This document shows, one piece after another, positions 18,770 through 26,345 of a DNA stretch of 37,846 nucleotides (its first letter is position 1; each line of letters starts with the position of its first letter). Both the position numbers and the translations under genes were made by a program. The notes beneath the pieces are model-generated. The model ran no database searches. It was not told the origin of the DNA and worked only from the letters and a program-made list of their open reading frames with translations. Source of the DNA: Endozoicomonas sp. SESOKO1. Its GTDB lineage: Bacteria > Pseudomonadota > Gammaproteobacteria > Pseudomonadales > Endozoicomonadaceae. The stretch spans positions 1 to 37,846 of the forward strand of contig NZ_JAHHPP010000315.1 of the NCBI RefSeq assembly GCF_024606265.1, given 5' to 3'.

Positions 18770-19771
18770 TCAATCTTCTGTTTTTATACTCATTGATGCG
18801 GTTGCCTGGGGGGGGTGCGACAGTCCCTTAACCCGGCTGATGAAGGCAGTAATTACAGAGACCAGCTCTGTGTTAACTGGTAAAGAAGGATGGTTATACG
18901 TGTCAAGATTAACATTGACTTCTATGGCTGAATCTTTCAGGACATGATTCATGCCCTGAATGACCATGCTTTCAGCATCAGGCTGTGCTTTTGCCAGAAG
19001 ACTGGCGTCTTCCATACTCACCTGTAAGTCTGTTGAACCCTGGAGAATTAAAACCGGTATCTTGAGACTGGCAATTTCAATCGCAGGATCATACTGAAAC
19101 CAGGATATCATATAGGGCTGGACGCCTGGCCGGAAAATGGGGGCGAGCACAGGGTCTATCGGAGCAACGGTTTTGCCCGCTTTCAACGAGCTGATAATCG
19201 CCAGGGATGAGTTCAGTAAATGAGCAGGCTGTGACTTCAGTTGTCGCTTTAACAAAAGGTCTGCCGGTTGTCCGGCACCGGCAAGGGAAATAAATGCATC
19301 GGCAGGCTGTTGTTGAAGCGCTAACATGCCAATCAGTGAACCTTCACTGTGTCCAATCACGGTTACAGCACCGAAACGTTTATCCCTTTTGAGTTTGTTG
19401 ACCCACTGTGCGGCGTCGGCAGCATAATGCTCGAAACGCAGATGCTCTTCCTGTACGGCAGCACTGGCACTGTGGGCAATGCCCCGTTTGTCATAGCGCA
19501 GAGAGGCTATGCCGTTGAGTGCCAGGGCATCGGCGAGAAATTTCAACGAGTTGTTGGTCATCCAAGGATTATTGCCATTGCGATCTGTTGGGCCGGAGCC
19601 TGAAATCAGCAATACGACCGGTATCGTGTTTTGTGGTGTGTCCGGTATCAGCAGGGATCCTTCAAGTACTCCTGAACCGGTATCCAGCGTCTGAATGGTT
19701 TCTGTTGGCGCAGCAAACAGGTTGACAGTGACCAATATAAGAGAGAGCAGAGAAAGTGAAGGTTTTCCCAT
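18770..19771 (-). CDS. Exported alpha/beta hydrolase (serine hydrolase fold)
   Basis: From the ATG at 19769-19771 the protein begins with a signal peptide, MGKPSLSLLSLILVTVNLFA then APTET. A hydrolase domain follows: the oxyanion-region block LLISGSGPTDRNGNN, LRYDKRGIAHS, the nucleophile elbow GHSEGS, a probable acid in LQGSTDLQVS and catalytic His in GMNHVL. This resembles serine aminopeptidase-like (S33/DUF3887-associated) hydrolases; the substrate is unknown. The frame stays open upstream to a TTG at 19948, and an ATG at 19807 adds 12 residues, but none of the starts has a clear ribosome site. The start at 19771 is chosen for its signal peptide. It is probably periplasmic. It is the first gene of an accessory block between mutS and pncC. 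Confidence 0.85.
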   Translation of the reverse strand: MGKPSLSLLSLILVTVNLFAAPTETIQTLDTGSGVLEGSLLIPDTPQNTIPVVLLISGSGPTDRNGNNPWMTNNSLKFLADALALNGIASLRYDKRGIAHSASAAVQEEHLRFEHYAADAAQWVNKLKRDKRFGAVTVIGHSEGSLIGMLALQQQPADAFISLAGAGQPADLLLKRQLKSQPAHLLNSSLAIISSLKAGKTVAPIDPVLAPIFRPGVQPYMISWFQYDPAIEIASLKIPVLILQGSTDLQVSMEDASLLAKAQPDAESMVIQGMNHVLKDSAIEVNVNLDTYNHPSLPVNTELVSVITAFISRVKGLSHPPQATASMSIKTED

Positions 19772-20067
19772 TGTGAGTATTTGCCATTTCAGTTGGTTGA
19801 TATTCATCAGGAAAAACCAGTTCACTTCTATACTGGCACTGAATTGAGGCTGAGTAACAACGTCCGGTTCAATATTAACTGATGACCAGGTCAAACGGTA
19901 TAACAAACTGTATTCCAGAGCGGTAAAGAACAGCCAGTTCGCTGACAAGTGGTGGGGTGATTTTTGTTTGGAACTTAGTACGAGAATGGAGGTCTTACTC
20001 TGTAAGGCAATTGTCTTGAACTCAAATCAGCCAGTTTACCTCATTTCAGCTTAACAAGAGTTTGGCT

Positions 20068-20439
20068 ATGCACGTCATTAATGTGAAGGACCAAGGTCTG
20101 GTTGCGAAGCAGCCTGAACCCTTATCAACCAGCGTTTCTGTGGGTGGTTTGTTTCAGGGTTTCAGGAGAGTTGTTTTCCACTATGACCCAGTGCAGGGGA
20201 CCAGGAGAAAATACTTGCCTTGCACAATGATCATAGCGGGTGCTTCTGCTGCCGGAGTCTTTACCCTGGATCGTTTGGCCAAGGGATGGAATCCTGCGGC
20301 AGTCAGACCAGATACCGTTCTGACTGATCGTCTCATTGCGTTGCTGGAAACAGCCGTTCAGGAAAACCCATTGGTCTTTGGTGCAGTTGCAAGGTTTTGT
20401 GAATGGCGTATTGACGTCTCGCTTCGTAAATTGTGGTGA
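20068..20439 (+). CDS. Hypothetical protein, about 123 aa, possibly frameshifted
   Basis: The family is not recognised. The ATG at 20068 follows AAGAG at close to the right spacing. A hydrophobic stretch (about 52-68, PCTMIIAGASAAGVFTL) may be one membrane span. It is followed by a helical, Leu/Ala-rich part (TDRLIALLETAVQENPLVF). The frame stops at 20437-20439, but the +1-shifted frame continues with protein-like sequence (GDAWREYDRSDVYW to LSQFVNEATEEYLF) to a TAA at 20548, just before the next gene. The original gene may therefore have been about 160 codons and have suffered a one-base indel around 20404-20440. It could also simply end early. Confidence 0.5.
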   Translation: MHVINVKDQGLVAKQPEPLSTSVSVGGLFQGFRRVVFHYDPVQGTRRKYLPCTMIIAGASAAGVFTLDRLAKGWNPAAVRPDTVLTDRLIALLETAVQENPLVFGAVARFCEWRIDVSLRKLW

Positions 20440-20581
20440 TGCATGGCGTGAATATGATCGGAGTGATGTCTATTGGGCTGGTGTGGAGTTATCACAGTTT
20501 GTCAACGAGGCTACAGAGGAATACTTATTTCAACAAACAACCAGATAATTTGCTATCGCAAAATGTACAGAGGAGGTTCTG

Positions 20582-21799
20582 ATGGACAGTATACAGAGAA
20601 GTACACCCCCGCAAAGACAACATAACGACGGTCCAGGCGCACGCCCCAAAAAAGCGGGTAAAAGTTTATCCGGGCCTAAAGGCTCATCGACATCGGCCAG
20701 AGCCAAAGGCAGGGTGCAAATTTACGATACCTCCACCAGTCTGAGTATGAGTCAGGCTTTGGTGTCTTGTGCCCGGTTAGGTTCCTGGACGACAAGTCTG
20801 CTAAGCCGTGCCGTTACCGTCGTCACTCCGCCTCTTCCAGCCTGGATAGCGGCCAGCCTGCAGGACACATCACTATCGCTCAGTGACTATGCAACCGACT
20901 GCATTGCACAGAAGTATACGGATCCTCCCCATAAGCTCAAGGTAGCGTTCAGGGGCTTAAAAAAGCCGGTTGAAAATTTCCTCACAAAAAAACTCATTGG
21001 CCTGTTTCAAGCATCCATCAGAGACATTGCCAGAGAATGTTATTCACCTTTAAAGGAAAGCCTGAACTCCGATGAAAGTACATCTGTCGACTACTTCATT
21101 TCCCATGATATCAATCAGTATTTCCAGGAATGGTTTGCAGGTGAGTTCAAGGACGAAAAATTCCAGTACTCCTTTGATCATATAGAAAAAACGTTTCTCC
21201 GACGGTGCAAGCCCCCGGAAGGCTATTTATATTATGATTTCCTGGACGCTCTTCCGGCCAAATCAAAAACCGCATTCAGAAATGCTGTTATACGCGAGAA
21301 TATAAGCCTGGAGGCGCTGGGCTACTATCACTATAACTTTATCTGCAAGGTTTTGAGCGAAAATCGGGATAACATTATCCAGTCCATAAATAGAAGCAAC
21401 ACAGCTGAAGTTAAGAGAGTGGCAGAAGAGTTTGCCATGGCTTATGAAGCCAGGATCACGAGTCACTTGCAAAGACAGGCATCAAAACGACTGACTTCAC
21501 AGCCTGTCCGGGATGTTTCACCGCCTCTGCCTGCTCATGGTCGCAGAAAAAGCGAAAGGCCGGCTGTAGATCCCCTGGATTCTCCTGAACGAAGAATTGA
21601 AATGATCATGGCCTTTGAACAAGCCCATTATCGGTTGAAAGATGCTCAACTCAACTACAAGGAGTTCACTTCGCTCCAAAAAACAGTCAATAAGGTGCTT
21701 AAAAATGGACAGCTAAAAGAGACTGTCTCAAAGCTGTGCGGCAGAACAAAAATTGATGAGGCAGCTCTTCTGTCTCAAATTTACACAAAGCACAGATAA
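20582..21799 (+). CDS. Hypothetical protein, 405 aa
   Basis: No recognised family. The ATG follows a strong AGGAGG (20571-20576) at five bases. The first 45 residues are polar, rich in Ser, Gly, Lys and Pro, and look disordered. Residues about 55-95 have a moderately hydrophobic segment (SMSQALVSCARLGSW and PPLPAWIAASL). The rest is mainly charged and probably helical, with aromatic patches (YFISHDINQYFQEWF) and a second low-complexity linker at about 305-330 (SPPLPAHGRRKSERP) before a helical C-terminus. The layout of disordered N-terminus, helical core and linker would fit a secreted effector, but no secretion signal is identifiable. The frame resumes after its TAA into the small cystatin-like ORF. 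Confidence 0.65.
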   Translation: MDSIQRSTPPQRQHNDGPGARPKKAGKSLSGPKGSSTSARAKGRVQIYDTSTSLSMSQALVSCARLGSWTTSLLSRAVTVVTPPLPAWIAASLQDTSLSLSDYATDCIAQKYTDPPHKLKVAFRGLKKPVENFLTKKLIGLFQASIRDIARECYSPLKESLNSDESTSVDYFISHDINQYFQEWFAGEFKDEKFQYSFDHIEKTFLRRCKPPEGYLYYDFLDALPAKSKTAFRNAVIRENISLEALGYYHYNFICKVLSENRDNIIQSINRSNTAEVKRVAEEFAMAYEARITSHLQRQASKRLTSQPVRDVSPPLPAHGRRKSERPAVDPLDSPERRIEMIMAFEQAHYRLKDAQLNYKEFTSLQKTVNKVLKNGQLKETVSKLCGRTKIDEAALLSQIYTKHR

Positions 21800-21805
21800 C
21801 AGAGA

Positions 21806-21991
21806 ATGGAAAAGCCGGGCAAACTTAAAAAAATGTTGGCCGTGCACTCCCAGATTGTTAATGGTTTGAATTATGCGCTGGAGTTCCAGTTGGAGAATGG
21901 CACGATCTGGAGTGCCATTGTCTATCGGGATCTGGAGGGAAAATACATCATTACCCAAGCGCCAATTTCCGGGCTGTTTTGTGACCACTGA
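21806..21991 (+). CDS. Small protein resembling the core of a cystatin domain, 61 aa
   Basis: The segment SQIVNGLNYALEFQLENGTI carries the cystatin QxVxG loop (QIVNG) followed directly by the NYxLxF strand pattern. WSAIVYRDLEGKY then fits the second hairpin of cystatin/stefin-type cysteine-protease inhibitors. The N-terminal helix of a full cystatin domain is short or missing, and there is no signal peptide. The ATG is six bases after the stop of the 405-aa gene and in the same frame. It could be a separate coupled gene with a weak site, or the detached C-terminal domain of that protein after a nonsense change. The resemblance is by eye from a short motif, so confidence is moderate at best. 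Confidence 0.45.
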   Translation: MEKPGKLKKMLAVHSQIVNGLNYALEFQLENGTIWSAIVYRDLEGKYIITQAPISGLFCDH

Positions 21992-22307
21992 CAGGTTCAA
22001 TGCCTGATCGGCTTCTCCTGCCGTTTATTGACCGGCGATCATTTTGAAGGTTAATTGGCCTCTATATTTTTCAGGGTATTCCTGCAATGCCTTTTCCTGA
22101 TTCGTTGAACATGATCTTTTGGTGATATGGTATATGTTATGTTATAACGAATTCGTCTTGATATCCGGGCTAGGGCAATACCGAAAGGAATCGCAGAATA
22201 TGACCATCATCCTCTGCCAGACAGGCCCTAATGGTGGCTGTTTATCTGATGGTGGTTAACTATTTGCTGAGCCATGTTCATCAATTATTTTTTTTCAGGA
22301 TTTATGT
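21992..22307. other. Gene-free region carrying the zrg control sequences, 316 bases
   Basis: Contains a TTGAAC box (22105-22110) with AT-rich sequence 17 bases on, and the Zur-like palindrome at 22132-22152. About 155 bases of leader then precede the zrgA ATG. The leader has a 19-codon open frame (ATG 22200, AAAGGA ten bases before) with no proof of translation. Confidence 0.5.
22132..22152. promoter_or_regulatory. Zur-like operator upstream of zrgABCD
   Basis: ATGTTAT-GT-TATAAC matches the core of the gammaproteobacterial Zur consensus (ATGTTAT-AN-TATAAC), with GTTAT/ATAAC inverted arms at 22136-22148. It overlaps or directly follows the likely -10 region. Zinc-bound Zur should therefore repress the operon, and zinc starvation should relieve it. 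Inferred from motif and gene content together. Confidence 0.7.
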
Positions 22308-22940
22308 ATGCGTCACGTTTCAAAAATGGCCGCTGTTGCTTTTGCCTTAATCTCAGCAGGCGTTTCGGCTGATGGGCATCGTCATGCCGATGCCCATGTG
22401 CATGGAACCGGTCATTTGAACTTTGCCGTTGAAGGTGGTCAGATTCATATTGAACTGGAAACGCCGGGGTTTGACATTCTCGGCTTTGAATCCATCAGTT
22501 CCGACACCCAGCGCAAGCAACTCAATGACGCCCTGCATGAGCTTGAAAAAGACGATTTATGGTCTTTTACACCAGCGGCGTCCTGTACATTGAAAACAGC
22601 ATCGGCTTCGGCTGGTGGTGGGCATGGAGAACATCATGAGCACCATGACGATGGTCACCATGACTCTCATCATGAGCACCATGACGATGATCACCATGAT
22701 TCTCACCATGAAAAGCATGGACACGATGACCACCATGCCCATGGTCACCATGAGTCAGCACATATGGATATCGCCGCCACTTACGTTTATGAGTGCGCCA
22801 ATATTGCCAGGCTCAACAGTATCTCTACCCGATTGTTTCAGCGGTTTGGCAACAGTGAGCAGTTGAAGGTTCAGGGCTTTACCGATTCTGGCCAGATAGC
22901 TGGACAGATGAGCCGCCAGCAACCAGAGGTGCGCTTCTGA
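22308..22940 (+). CDS. zrgA: ZrgA/DUF2796 family histidine-rich zinc-binding protein
   Basis: 210 residues. A signal peptide (about 1-21, KMAAVAFALISAGVSA) is followed by HRHADAHVHGTGHLNFAVEGGQIHIELETPGFDILGFE, the DUF2796 hallmark. A very His/Asp/Glu-rich stretch occupies about 106-152 with repeats of DDGHHDSHHEHH and HDDHHAHGHH. The DUF2796 C-terminal part follows (YECANIARLNSI, FTDSGQIAGQM). It is likely periplasmic and chelates zinc. The His-rich block is built of short CATGAC/CATCAT-type repeats, so its length probably varies between strains. First gene of the operon behind the Zur-like site; the next gene starts two bases after its stop. Confidence 0.88.
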   Translation: MRHVSKMAAVAFALISAGVSADGHRHADAHVHGTGHLNFAVEGGQIHIELETPGFDILGFESISSDTQRKQLNDALHELEKDDLWSFTPAASCTLKTASASAGGGHGEHHEHHDDGHHDSHHEHHDDDHHDSHHEKHGHDDHHAHGHHESAHMDIAATYVYECANIARLNSISTRLFQRFGNSEQLKVQGFTDSGQIAGQMSRQQPEVRF

Positions 22941-22941
22941 T

Positions 22942-23718
22942 ATGAGTAGTCTCCGTCAACCGGTGGTTCAGGTTGCTCAGGTTGTTCAGGTTGCTCAGGT
23001 GGTTCATCTAAGGGATGTCCAGTTTGGCTGGAAGCCGGGAACAGTGGTTCTGGATATACCGGAGCTGTTGATCAATCAGGGTGAGAAGGTGTTTATCCGG
23101 GGGCCTTCAGGTTCGGGCAAAACGACACTCCTGGGGCTTCTTGGGGGCGTGCTCACACCGGTTGCCGGCGATGTCTCTGTGCTGAACAACGACATCAGCC
23201 GTTTTTCATCGGCACGCCGGGACCATTTCCGGGCAGATCATATCGGGTTTATCTTTCAGATGTTTAACCTGATTCCTTATCTTTCGGTGATTGACAATGT
23301 CACGCTGACGCTGGGGTTTGCCAGCAAACGCCGTGAAAACATTCAATCCATGGGCGTTGATGCCAAACAGGAGGCGATTCGGCTGCTGAACCATCTGGAG
23401 CTGACGGATCCGCAGTTGCTACAAAGGCCAGTAACGGAACTCAGTATTGGTCAGCAGCAGAGAGTGGCTGCCGCCAGGGCACTGATTGGCCGCCCTGAAC
23501 TGGTGATTGCTGATGAACCTACTTCTGCACTGGACAGTGATACCCGTGAGGCATTTATTCGCCTGCTGTTTGCTGAGTGCGAGGCTGCTGGCAGTACGCT
23601 GGTTTTTGTCAGCCATGACTCAGCCCTGGAAGCATGGTTTGATCGCTCTATTGCCCTGAATGAAATCAATCGTGCCAGTCAGCATCGACCATTAGCAGAC
23701 GGACCGGAGGTGGTGTGA
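22942..23718 (+). CDS. zrgB: ABC transporter ATP-binding protein of the zrg zinc locus
   Basis: 258-residue ATPase of the LolD/MacB class. Walker A GPSGSGKTT starts at residue 54. The Q-loop region is IFQMFNLIPYLSVIDNVTL, the signature is LSIGQQQRVAAARAL, Walker B is LVIADEPTSALD and the H-loop is VSHDS. Intact ATPase motifs suggest it energises the adjacent FtsX-like permease. The N-terminus carries a repeat VVQVAQVVQVAQVV, encoded by two 18-bp units (22963-22980, 22981-22998), absent from typical relatives. The stop overlaps the next start (TGATG at 23716-23720). Confidence 0.9.
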   Translation: MSSLRQPVVQVAQVVQVAQVVHLRDVQFGWKPGTVVLDIPELLINQGEKVFIRGPSGSGKTTLLGLLGGVLTPVAGDVSVLNNDISRFSSARRDHFRADHIGFIFQMFNLIPYLSVIDNVTLTLGFASKRRENIQSMGVDAKQEAIRLLNHLELTDPQLLQRPVTELSIGQQQRVAAARALIGRPELVIADEPTSALDSDTREAFIRLLFAECEAAGSTLVFVSHDSALEAWFDRSIALNEINRASQHRPLADGPEVV

Positions 23719-24980
23719 TGTCAATTCTTCATCTGGCGGTGAAAAGTCTGAGTAACCGCAAAACCACGGCGTTGCTGACCATTTTCTCCATTGCCATCAG
23801 CGTTGCCTTGCTGCTGGGTGTGGAAAGGGTTCGGGTTGAGGCCAGGAACAGTTTTACCAGTACCGTGTCCGGTACCGATCTGGTGGTCGGTGCCCGTAGC
23901 AGCCCGCTTAACCTGCTGCTCTATTCGGTGTTTCATATTGGTAATGCGACCAATAACATCACCTGGGAAACCTTTCAGGAGCTGTCATCCCATACGGCGG
24001 TCGCCTGGACGATACCCATTGCCCTGGGGGACTCTCATCAAGGTTATCGCGTGGTGGGTACCTCTCAAACCATGTTCGAACACTTTCGTTTTGGTGATGA
24101 CCAGCCCATAAGCTTCGGAGATGGTAAACCATTTGATGATCTCTATGATGCGGTGATTGGTTCTGAGGTGGCGGCGGTTCTTGGCTATCGGGTTGGTGAG
24201 GACATTGTACTTAGCCACGGTGTTGAAAGCCGGAGTCTGCAGGCGCATGAGGATAAACCCTTCAGGATTTCCGGTGTGCTAAAGCCTACCGGTACCCCCA
24301 TGGACAGAGTGATCATGGTCTCTCTGGAAGGGATCGAGGCGCTGCACATTGACTGGGTAAATGGGGCTGCACCCAATGCACTCTTCTCGGTTTCTGCCGA
24401 CAGGGCGAGGGCCATGGATTTGCAACCATCCAGCATTACCGCCTATTTTGTTGGCCTGAAGTCGCGGGTGGCTGCCTTTCGCTATCAGCGGGCGGTGAAT
24501 GAGTATCGTCAGGAAGCGCTGACGGCTATTTTGCCGGGTGTTGCCCTGGGGGAACTCTGGCAACTGGTGGGTTCGGCTGAAAAGGCATTGCTGGCGGTTT
24601 CAGTAATGGTGGTGATCGCGGGGCTGGTTGGCATGCTGACCACCATTCTGACTTCGCTTAATGAGCGACGCAGAGAGATGGCCATTCTCCGTTCAGTAGG
24701 GGCCCGGCCCGGTCATATTTTTACCCTGATGATTAGTGAGTCACTGATCTATGCCATCACTGGCACACTATTGGGCTTCCTGATGATGTATGGGATGCTG
24801 TTCGCTATTCAGCCGGTATTGCAAATGCAGCTGGGTTTGCACATTACCATCGCATTACCGGGGATGTTTGAGTGGGTTCTGGCGATCGCTATTATTGTCT
24901 CGGCGACCCTGCTGGGTGCCTTGCCTGCCTGGCGGGCCTATAAAAATTCATTGGCGGATGGTCTGGCGGTCAGGCTGTAG
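23718..24980 (+). CDS. zrgC: FtsX/MacB-like ABC permease of the zrg zinc locus
   Basis: 420 residues from the ATG at 23718 (GGAGG seven bases before; the GTG at 23715 is less well spaced). The topology is that of MacB/LolC-type permeases. One N-terminal span (about 16-36, ALLTIFSIAISVALLLGV) is followed by a large periplasmic domain with DLVVGARSSPLNLLLYSVF. Three C-terminal spans follow (around 290-315, 340-365 and 385-410), including the cytoplasmic coupling loop NERRREMAILRSVGARP. Works with the upstream ATPase. In such systems the permease usually performs mechanotransmission or lipoprotein/peptide export, so direct zinc transport should not be assumed. Confidence 0.9.
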   Translation: MSILHLAVKSLSNRKTTALLTIFSIAISVALLLGVERVRVEARNSFTSTVSGTDLVVGARSSPLNLLLYSVFHIGNATNNITWETFQELSSHTAVAWTIPIALGDSHQGYRVVGTSQTMFEHFRFGDDQPISFGDGKPFDDLYDAVIGSEVAAVLGYRVGEDIVLSHGVESRSLQAHEDKPFRISGVLKPTGTPMDRVIMVSLEGIEALHIDWVNGAAPNALFSVSADRARAMDLQPSSITAYFVGLKSRVAAFRYQRAVNEYRQEALTAILPGVALGELWQLVGSAEKALLAVSVMVVIAGLVGMLTTILTSLNERRREMAILRSVGARPGHIFTLMISESLIYAITGTLLGFLMMYGMLFAIQPVLQMQLGLHITIALPGMFEWVLAIAIIVSATLLGALPAWRAYKNSLADGLAVRL

Positions 24981-24991
24981 GAGAACGAATA

Positions 24992-25528
24992 ATGATAACG
25001 GGAAGACTGCGCCGTTACTGGATGGCAGCGGTGCTCATGGTGCCTTTTCTGTTAATGGATGTTGCTGTGGCTGCAACGGTTGGAGACCCTGAAAAACCTC
25101 CGATCAGAGAGATCAACTGGGATGAACTGATGCCGCCGGTGGATGAGGAAATTGTCCGCAAATATGAGGCCGGTGAAATCAGTCAGGAAGAGGCTATTGA
25201 TTATGTTGTTGAGCTGGGCAAAATTCCGGTAGACAGTATGAACCAGCAACGGGTAAAAATTCCCGGTTATCTGGTGCCACTGAATATTGACAAGGATCAA
25301 TCAGCGACAGAACTATTGCTGGTGCCCACCCTGGGGGCCTGTATTCATGTGCCGCCACCGCCACCCAATCAGACCATCTTTGTCCGCTATGACCAGGGCA
25401 TACAAGTGACAGAAGCGGGCTACACCCCCTACTGGCTGGAAGGTGTGCTCAGGGTTGAAAACAATACTTCCGAGTATACTGACGTTGTCTATGCCATCAC
25501 GGTGGAAAGTCTTAAGGAGTTTGAGTAA
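24992..25528 (+). CDS. zrgD: DUF3299 periplasmic protein of the zrg zinc locus
   Basis: 178 residues with a signal peptide (about 10-28, WMAAVLMVPFLLMDVAVA, cleavage near AA-TVGD). A DUF3299 domain follows, with the conserved KIPGYLVPLNID, LLLVPTLGACIHVPPPPPNQ (one Cys and one His, a possible metal site) and YWLEGVLRVE. It lies eleven bases after the permease gene and ends the operon. DUF3299 genes are repeatedly found with DUF2796 and this ABC pair (zrgABCD(E) in Vibrio cholerae). The molecular role is unknown; the CIH motif suggests metal handling. No fifth zrg gene is present here. Confidence 0.88.
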   Translation: MITGRLRRYWMAAVLMVPFLLMDVAVAATVGDPEKPPIREINWDELMPPVDEEIVRKYEAGEISQEEAIDYVVELGKIPVDSMNQQRVKIPGYLVPLNIDKDQSATELLLVPTLGACIHVPPPPPNQTIFVRYDQGIQVTEAGYTPYWLEGVLRVENNTSEYTDVVYAITVESLKEFE

Positions 25529-25544
25529 ATAAGTGCTTCTTACT

Positions 25545-25574
25545 TTGCCCCGGATCCTCGGGGCAAGGCATTTT
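25545..25574 (+). terminator. Probable terminator after the zrg operon
   Basis: TTGCCCCG (25545-25552) pairs perfectly with CGGGGCAA (25559-25566) over a 6-base loop, with a short T-rich stretch (ATTTTC) shortly after, 17 bases past the DUF3299 stop. Confidence 0.65.
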
Positions 25575-25700
25575 CTCCCGGAAAGGCAGAATGCAGCTGA
25601 TGAAATTTTTCATCCGTTTATTTGTGAAGAATTCCTCTGATCGTGTTATAACATCCTATCTTGACTGGCTTCTCTGTTAACCTTATGGCGAGTAGTGACC

Positions 25701-26195
25701 ATGGAACCTACACTGCACTCTGCTACGTTCCCCATTGTCTGCGAGATTGCTGAACTGCTGAATTCCAGGGGCTGGACCCTGTCTACGGCTGAATCCTGTA
25801 CCGGTGGTGGTATCGGCCATGCCCTGACCGCACTGCCCGGTAGTTCAGCCTGGTTTGAAGGTGGTGTCATCTGCTATGCCAATGGTGTAAAGGCTCATCT
25901 CCTTCATGTGCCGGAGGTGTTGCTGAATAAATACGGTGCCGTCAGTGAGCAGGTGGCTATTGCCATGGCGCAGGGTGTTCGGAAGTTGCTGGAAACCGAT
26001 ATCTCCGTGGCAGTCACCGGAGTTGCAGGACCGGGTGGTGCAACACCGGAAAAACCGGTGGGAACTGTGTGGATTGCCTGGAGCACCGGGCAGGAAACCG
26101 CTGCAAGGCACTTTCATCTTGAGGGTGATCGTGATCAGATCAGGGAACAAACTGTTGTTCAGGCGTTGCAGGGTATTCTGACCTTATTTGCCTGA
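25701..26195 (+). CDS. pncC: Nicotinamide-nucleotide amidohydrolase PncC (CinA C-terminal domain)
   Basis: Deamidates nicotinamide mononucleotide to nicotinate mononucleotide in pyridine nucleotide recycling. The 164 residues correspond to the stand-alone CinA C-terminal domain (YgaD type). Seen: TAESCTGGGIGHALTALPGSS with the catalytic Ser32, FEGGVICYANGVKAHLL, the conserved YGAVSEQVA and VAVTGVAGPGG, and KPVGTVWIAW. The ATG at 25701 is preferred over a GTG two codons earlier because of GGCGAG upstream. Upstream position relative to recA is conserved in Pseudomonas and Enterobacteria. Confidence 0.95.
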   Translation: MEPTLHSATFPIVCEIAELLNSRGWTLSTAESCTGGGIGHALTALPGSSAWFEGGVICYANGVKAHLLHVPEVLLNKYGAVSEQVAIAMAQGVRKLLETDISVAVTGVAGPGGATPEKPVGTVWIAWSTGQETAARHFHLEGDRDQIREQTVVQALQGILTLFA

Positions 26196-26253
26196 GGAGT
26201 TCGCCTGAAAAGTTTGCCTGAAAAAAGAGTCGTTCCTGTCGAAGCAATAAATA

Positions 26254-26273
26254 TACTGGACAAATATCCAGTA
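26254..26273. promoter_or_regulatory. LexA (SOS) box 1 upstream of recA
   Basis: TACTGGACAAATATCCAGTA is palindromic, with CTG and CAG ten bases apart as in the SOS consensus. The fourth base of the half-sites departs from CTGT/ACAG (G and C), so this is probably the weaker of the two sites. Confidence 0.75.
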
Positions 26274-26292
26274 TCTGTTTAAATATACAGTA
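26273..26292. promoter_or_regulatory. LexA (SOS) box 2 upstream of recA
   Basis: CTGT-TTAAATAT-ACAG (26275-26290) fits CTGT-N8-ACAG exactly. It abuts box 1, with centres 19 bases apart, almost two helical turns. LexA dimers could therefore bind side by side on the recA promoter. Confidence 0.85.
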
Positions 26293-26345
26293 TTACTTAT
26301 TTAGCTGTTCCTGATGAAGTCAGAATCGAACTGAGGGCGTGAAGA

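Noticed and set aside
22200-22259. 19-codon leader frame before zrgA
   Set aside because: A ribosome-like AAAGGA is present, but the peptide is too short and uninformative to call a gene or attenuator.
22557-22761. His/Met-rich frames on the minus strand of zrgA
   Set aside because: They reflect the CAT/GAC repeats of the His-rich region read backwards.
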